Source: Polymyxa betae
Taxonomy: Eukaryota > Endomyxa > Phytomyxea > Plasmodiophorida > Plasmodiophoridae
Direction of reading: 5' to 3'
Assembly: GCA_003693705.1 (NCBI GenBank)
Contig: RBZT01000832.1
Location: 44,802-108,801, forward strand
Length of the DNA stretch: 64,000 nt
Positions 59,194 through 64,000 of this stretch are shown here, piece by piece (positions within the stretch are counted from its first letter, which is position 1; the number at the start of each line of letters is the position of its first letter). The notes beneath the pieces were generated by a model. It was not told where the DNA came from. It saw only the letters and a program-made list of their open reading frames with translations, and ran no database searches. The translations under genes were made by a program, and so were the position numbers.

Positions 59194-60020
59194 GCCCAAA
59201 CAACCAATTGTAAATACCTTCCCAGAGTTGCATTTAACTCGATATCTCTATGCAATGGATCATGCTTTTGGTTAATATCTAAACATAAACCTATGTATGA
59301 GCTTAAGCGTCTAACGAAAGGATTTTTATTTTCTGGCAAAACAATCGCTCTGAAGCCCAAAAATACAACTGCTCTTAGACAGAACAGAACAAGTACAAAC
59401 GAGACGAGATGGCTGAGATAACTAGGCAGACAGCATAGCGCACGATAAGATTGGACGCTCTACAGAAGAGATTTGTGGAATCTGAGTCCAAGCCACTGCG
59501 TTTATGTCAAACGTCATTTCGTCGTTCGTTGGTGTCATTTTGGTGCTCGAAAAAGACGTAAACAAGGCTTGGAACTACATGCATTAAACCACCAGGTTCT
59601 TTTTCTGTTGGGAGGGGTGGGCATCCTCTTTGAATGCCCTAGACCGTGATGAGACCAAATTCTCTGCTCTACAGGCACTATCCATATCTAACGCCTTACC
59701 GCCATCAGTGTTCCTGTTTACTAATAGGTTGACAACAAGATCCAAGCGAAAGCGATGCTATCATCAGCGATTTTCACCAGAAGAAGTGCAGAAGAACATC
59801 ATGTTCAACGAAAAATGAAGAGCATCCATTGAGCATTTTAGGTGACATGCAGGCAGCCAGATAATATCGACCTACAAAAAGCAAGGTTGAGCGAAAAACA
59901 GACAAGAAGAGGTACCTCCAAGGCAAGAGTAACATAATGGAAGCGCAGCCCTCCAGTCTCTACTACAGAATACAGATTTACATTTTAGAGCGGGATATTC
60001 AAGTGTCTTCCTTCAGCAAA
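59194..60020. other. Intergenic, no supported gene
   Basis: About 830 bp. Short frames (59630-59818) lack any family signal; a minus-strand frame at 59175-59360 is AT-rich and unsupported. No RNA gene noticed. Confidence 0.4.
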
Positions 60021-60434
60021 ATGAATGATGAAGTGCTTACGACACCTTCGAAGGCTAGAAGGCGAGCGGTCACAACGCCTCTGTTCACTCCCCAATCGGC
60101 AGCTCGCGCGCGCATGATGGGCAATATGCTGCTGAAAATGCAAGCGACGCCGTCCAGAACGAACCTAGATTTCTCAATACCTGCGGGAACTGCTGCTGAG
60201 ACTCAGTCGAAAGGCGAAAAGGAATCCCTAGTGCGAAGACGTCTGAAAACTGCATCTTCGCAGTCAGAAAGCGATGAGGATCTGGCTCATTTGAAATCTG
60301 TTATATCCGATGAAAATACAAATCCCTGCCAAGATGGTAGCTTCAACAAAGATATTCTCGAAATGGATGAAGCAACTCTGGAATCTGAACGACAAGCTTT
60401 GGAGAACGAAATTAACCAACTTCTATCTAACTAA
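60021..60434 (+). CDS. Small Thr-Pro-rich protein, unknown
   Basis: ATG 60021 (MNDEVLTTPSKARRRAVTTP). The frame is open upstream to 59937, so an earlier start is possible. About 137 residues with a basic TP-rich N-terminus (TPSKARRRAVTTPLFTPQSA), a helical ARARMMGNMLLKMQATPSRT and a heptad-like C-terminus (MDEATLESERQALENEINQL). TP sites plus a terminal coiled coil suggest a regulated cell-cycle or chromatin adaptor; that is only composition-based. Confidence 0.45.
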   Translation: MNDEVLTTPSKARRRAVTTPLFTPQSAARARMMGNMLLKMQATPSRTNLDFSIPAGTAAETQSKGEKESLVRRRLKTASSQSESDEDLAHLKSVISDENTNPCQDGSFNKDILEMDEATLESERQALENEINQLLSN

Positions 60435-61301
60435 AGGCATAATATTTTGCAGTCATCGTCTGCCGATCGCCATCAATGCCACAAGAATGAGATTACTATT
60501 GTGTGTCTCAGTATTGCCTCTCGTGCTTTGTATAAGAACTTCTCGCAATCGAGCATCATTCAAAGCTCGCGACGATCAGCTCGCATTCTCCCGAATTCCA
60601 AACGTTGTAGAGCAAGCTTGAAAGCACTGTCGATCAAGCGACGACCTTTATTTTTGGTATTTCGCTATTCTGATGGCTTCCTGCAACTTAGTACTTTTAC
60701 GTTCTCACCGTCCTCAAACCGATTCCGTTTGTTGTCTAACGGTCGAACTCGTCTTTGTGATTACCAAACAAATACGGGCAATTGCCTCCATTGCTTCCCG
60801 ATTTTCAGATTTTGCTGTTTGAATTACAGCACCTCTGACTCGTTACAGATTGACTTCGTGTGCTGACTCTGCCTTTCAAAAGCATTCAAGAGCTGGCCAC
60901 CTTCTATGTTCAAATGGGGTCCCCGATTGCCGTGATGAAGTAGTTCCGCCAGCTTCAAAATTTTAACAAGAGCTCAGATCTTGTTTGAATAGCACTGTCT
61001 TTCTCAACTTTGACAAATTAGATACATAACTTTTCATAGATGAGCGGCGTTACACTCTAGGCAGCCTTCCTTTTCTTGAACACCGAGCTGGCTGGAGTCC
61101 GAGGCTTCATGCATATACGACAAAGTAGCCGACTTGTATGTACAGTAGAAAGAATTTCGCTTAGTCGACGGAGTCTGGGCCTACATACCGTAGCCATTTC
61201 TCAGATATTCGGAGGCCTCAGCACAGTATCTTCGCTCCGAGTCTGTCTGCGGTGCCATTGGTTGGGGCGCCGCAGCCTTCGTGCTTTGACTTTGTTCCAA
61301 G
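60435..61301. other. Intergenic, no supported gene
   Basis: About 870 bp. The frame 60447-60866 has cysteine/serine-rich composition without known motifs, and a frame at 61076 overlaps the BTB copy in another phase. Both appear to be shadows. Confidence 0.4.
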
Positions 61302-62209
61302 ATGTCACATATACAGCTAACAAGCGCCTTATCTGTTTTGAATCAGCTGTTTTTATCGGAAGCGACCAGCGGTCTAGTTCTTGCAGTGAATGGAAAACAG
61401 TTCCACGTTCATCGCTGCGTCGTGGCTAACAGCAGCGATTTGGTCAGAAGATGGATTGATTCGCCACTTACTGGTAGTAGCAAAGACAAAAGCCATGATA
61501 GACAGGTTTCTATTAAAGTCGATCTATCATCGATAGGTTTTGCGGAAGACCAAGACCCATTAGACTTATTCCTGCTCTATTTGAAGCTGATGTATTCTTT
61601 GATAATTCTCAGTGATTTGCCACAACAAACAGTTCTCTGTGTTACTGCAATCTGCAATTATATGATGTCTACAAAGTTGAAGGATGAATGCGAACAGCAT
61701 CTAGTCAACAATCTGGTCCTGCAAGAAAACACCCTGCGCTTCGCCAAGTTACACAGCCTGAACCGAGTTGCTGATAAAGCATTGCAGCTATTGATTGGGT
61801 CTGAGCGTCTGAATAAGGAGATCATACCTGACCTTGACAATAACGATGTGGAAGGTATTGTTAGCAAGATTGAGGGAAGGACCATTCTTGCTACTCGAAC
61901 TCCCGCACGCATAGGGACAATTTCACTTTTCTTATCCTATATTGCCTGAATGATAAGAATGCAGATCTGGCTACGAAAAATATCGTTATTTCAAATCTGG
62001 ATCGATTCCGTCGTTTGCCTGATTGGGTCAATTCATTGTCACAAAAATGGGGCAAGGGAGATTTCCAGCATGCTCAGGCTTTGCTAGCAAGATTTGTGCC
62101 TGATCGAACTTTAGAAAAATCCGAATCCATGATCAAGTTCTATAGATATCTGTCTGATCTAAGAGGTGTCCTCCTCCAACAAATTGTAAAAGACCACCTC
62201 CGCTATTAA
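61302..62209 (+). pseudogene. BTB-BACK copy 2, frameshifted
   Basis: ATG 61302 (MSHIQLTSALSVLNQLFL). The first 215 residues match copies 1 and 3 closely (LFLSEATSGLVLAVNGKQFH, HLVNNLVLQENTLRFAKLH, IIPDLDNNDVEG). Around 61890-61925 the frame shifts to the +2 phase, where YCLNDKNADLATKNIVISNL and LPDWVNSLSQKWGKGDFQHA continue the homology to a TAA at 62209. Read straight, the protein would end early at SLFLSYIA. One net inserted base (or a two-base loss) explains it. It is a fresh pseudogene or a sequencing indel. The rest of the frame has no other stop, so decay is recent. Confidence 0.8.
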
Positions 62210-62800
62210 TATCGACAAGAATGCCCTGGCTTCATTACATCTAAATGATTCGTCCAACAAAGACGGTGTAATTCGCATTTATCTATTTCAAGGCAAAGCT
62301 CGACAAGAAGCCCAAATCGACGCTTCTGAATAAACAACGTCGATCGAGTCCTACAGCCAGCCTCGATTTACATGGTGAATCCTCAAATCTGTGTGGAAAT
62401 CTTTTTAATTCAGCTGGAATCGGTTAGAGACCGACAATTCGCCAACACATCCCATATACTTGGGCGCCAGCTTGTCGTCTAATTCACGTGCAGGGACTTA
62501 CCATAGACAATGGTCAGGCAGAGATGGGTCTCTACCAAAGGCATTATTATCGTTGCATTATTTTCAAACGATTTGCATTGTTACTTGAACGGAGAGGACG
62601 TTCATGGAGTGATCGATACGATCGCCGTTCGTTGTCTTTTCCATTGATAAAGACGTGAAACATCACCCAGCTTGATCCGAAGCATCGATTAATTTTACGC
62701 ATGGACGACCGGCAGAGCAAACGCCATTCATCCATGTTGTATTCATAATGGTTTAGAGTCGCATACACAGGATCATCTGCCTGGTTGATCCGATTCCAAT
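62210..62800. other. Intergenic between BTB copies
   Basis: About 590 bp. A minus-strand frame (62547-62858) overlaps copy 3's promoter and start and shows no family signature. No repeat was seen that would explain the duplication. Confidence 0.35.
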
Positions 62801-63640
62801 ATGCCACCGCTAGCAAGCGCTGAAGCCGTTCTAAATCAGCTGTTTTTATCGGAAGCAACTAGCGATCTAGTTCTGGTGGTGAATGGACGGCAGCTCTATG
62901 TACACCGCTGCATTGTGGCTGAGAGCAGCGATTTAATCAAAGGATGGATCGATTCACCACTTGCAGGGCGTCAAGCGGAAGGAAATACAGGCCGGATTTC
63001 CATCAAAATCGATCTGCCATCGATCGGCGCGAAGGGACAGGAAATCGTATTCGGCCTGTTCGTGATTTATTTGAAGCTGGTATACTCGCTGAAGAAGCCC
63101 TGTGATTTATTGCAAACAACGGCTTTGTATGTCGCCGCAATCGCCAATTATATGTTATCGCCCAACGTGAAGGATGTCTGCGAAGAGCATCTAGTCAACA
63201 ATCTGGTCCTGGAAGAAGGCATTCTGCGTTTTGCCAGATTACACAGCCTGAACCGAGTTGTTGATAGAGTAATGCAGTTCTTAGCCAAGTCCGAGCCATT
63301 GAAAACAGAGCTCATACCAGATCTTGATAACGATGATATTGATAGCATTTTCAATAGCCGAAGAAAAATGTATCCTAGGCACTGCAACACAAATGAGAAA
63401 AATTTTGATTTTCTCATTCGATATTGCCTGAATGACAACACAGCCGATGTGATTGGTAAGAAATCAAAAGTTCTATTCGTCTCAGATCTGCACCGTTTCC
63501 ATCGCTTGCATCATTGGATCGAACTACTTCCAGAAGACTGGAGAATTACAGATTTCCAACATGCTGAGGTTTTGCTAGGCAGATTGCTCCCTGGTCCAAC
63601 TTTGATGAAGGTCGTGTGTCAATATATACGCAATAATTGA
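62801..63640 (+). CDS. BTB-BACK protein, single exon (copy 3), short C-terminus
   Basis: ATG 62801 (MPPLASAEAVLNQLFLSEAT). It has the same BTB and BACK blocks as its neighbours (TSDLVLVVNGRQLYVHRC, HLVNNLVLEEGILRFARLHS, LHHWIELLPEDWRITDFQHA). At the end, where the others read SMIKFYRYLSDLRG or SIDFYRLMSDLRG, this copy reads LMKVVCQYIRNN and stops at 63640. The last conserved helix is therefore absent or diverged. It most resembles copy 2, so 2 and 3 are a local tandem pair, with copy 1 some 19 kb away. Confidence 0.85.
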   Translation: MPPLASAEAVLNQLFLSEATSDLVLVVNGRQLYVHRCIVAESSDLIKGWIDSPLAGRQAEGNTGRISIKIDLPSIGAKGQEIVFGLFVIYLKLVYSLKKPCDLLQTTALYVAAIANYMLSPNVKDVCEEHLVNNLVLEEGILRFARLHSLNRVVDRVMQFLAKSEPLKTELIPDLDNDDIDSIFNSRRKMYPRHCNTNEKNFDFLIRYCLNDNTADVIGKKSKVLFVSDLHRFHRLHHWIELLPEDWRITDFQHAEVLLGRLLPGPTLMKVVCQYIRNN

Positions 63641-63641
63641 C

Positions 63642-63711
63642 TAACCTCCGATCGGACCTGACTAAACTCCGTTAATCGGAATCTCTCCGAGTTCCGAGCT
63701 AACCTCCGATC
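63642..63711. repeat. 13-bp direct repeat flanking a 44-bp spacer
   Basis: ctaacctccgatc occurs near 63642-63654 and again at 63699-63711, immediately downstream of the shortened end of BTB copy 3. The region between is also rich in ccgat/atcgg words. It may mark a small rearrangement at the 3' end of that gene. Confidence 0.55.
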
Positions 63712-63718
63712 TCAGTGA

Positions 63719-63726
63719 TATATAAG
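63719..63726 (+). promoter_or_regulatory. TATA box of the right-edge gene
   Basis: TATATAAG lies about 105 bp upstream of ATG 63832, in a good position to drive the gene at the edge of the window. Confidence 0.4.
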
Positions 63727-63831
63727 GGCTTGTATCCATCTAATATATTCATTCTGCATTCATCATTGCAATCTTAACATCGAGATCTCAAAGTAGCGCT
63801 ATAAAGAATTCTTTACAGCTGTTTTCAAGCA

Positions 63832-64000
63832 ATGGCTGGTGCAATCAACGACAAGCAGTCTGTGGATGAGAGCTCACTCTCAGATGTCGCGGTTCGTGTG
63901 GAGAATATGCACATTGAACCAGTACCATCTCCCGAACCTATACTTGGTGTTCAGGTCGATGAAAATGTTCACCAAGATGCGGAAGAACCAGAAGGTGGAC
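63832..64000 (+). CDS. N-terminus of an unknown acidic protein, partial
   Basis: ATG 63832 (MAGAINDKQSVDESSLSDVA) stays open to the window edge (VPSPEPILGVQVDENVHQD). Acidic, Ser/Pro-containing, no domain visible. A TATA box precedes it. Confidence 0.45.
   Translation, partial: MAGAINDKQSVDESSLSDVAVRVENMHIEPVPSPEPILGVQVDENVHQDAEEPEGG

Noticed and set aside
60447-60866. 139-residue frame with Cys/Ser-rich composition
   Set aside because: No motif, no conserved block and no splice context; overlaps the 3' region of the preceding gene.
1-64000. Viral, phage or toxin genes and CRISPR arrays
   Set aside because: None recognised. Repeats found are a minisatellite, an internal coil duplication and small direct/inverted repeats.

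Overview
This window comes from a eukaryotic nuclear genome that is gene-dense and rich in very short spliceosomal introns. Most introns I could reconstruct are GT-AG and 38-60 nt long. I could join many reading frames only by removing such introns, and the joins were phase-consistent. The gene content includes POC1, TRIM37, CCP1/AGTPBP1, SH3-containing PRMT2, an SLC19 carrier, IQCH, DUS1L, TSNAX and THOC1. This points to an animal, or a close relative of animals, that builds centrioles and cilia. An intron mode near 47-52 nt recalls compact genomes such as larvaceans or some rotifers, but I cannot fix the taxon from the sequence alone.

Layout. 1-10 kb: edge of a ROMO1-like gene (-), CCDC174-like (-), an Oca/Siw14-family pseudophosphatase (+), a long IQCH-like ATP-grasp/IQ gene (-) with a 29-bp minisatellite in one intron, a prolyl-oligopeptidase-family peptidase (-), and a 92-residue two-pass membrane protein (-). 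10-22 kb: POC1 (+) converging on CDK5RAP3 (-), SLC25A38 (-), two divergently transcribed unknown genes, a type I membrane protein (-) and a coiled-coil gene (-). 22-36 kb: DUS1L (+), AMP deaminase (+), CCP1 (+), PRMT2 (+), then TRIM37 (-). 36-42 kb: a long coiled-coil protein that ends in a Sec16 C-terminal-type module (+), then phosphoglycerate kinase (+). 42-64 kb: a single-exon BTB-BACK gene, a type I membrane protein, a bromodomain-PHD protein, THOC1 (-) divergent from L2HGDH (+), TSNAX (-), an SLC19 carrier (+), a TMX1-like thioredoxin (+), two unknown short genes, two more BTB-BACK copies (one frameshifted, one shortened), and the first exon of another gene at the right edge.

Most genes are ordinary housekeeping genes: RNA processing (THOC1, TSNAX, DUS1L), metabolism (AMPD, PGK, L2HGDH, SLC25A38), and centriole or microtubule biology (POC1, CCP1, TRIM37). 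I saw no cluster suggesting a dedicated pathway, and no rRNA gene, CRISPR array or intact transposon. No tRNA was found by eye, though a weak one could be missed. The most interesting item is the 36.0-39.9 kb gene. It joins a golgin-like coiled coil to a module closely resembling the conserved C-terminal region of the COPII scaffold Sec16, without any Sec16 central domain. The three-copy intronless BTB-BACK family, with one decaying member, is the other notable local feature.
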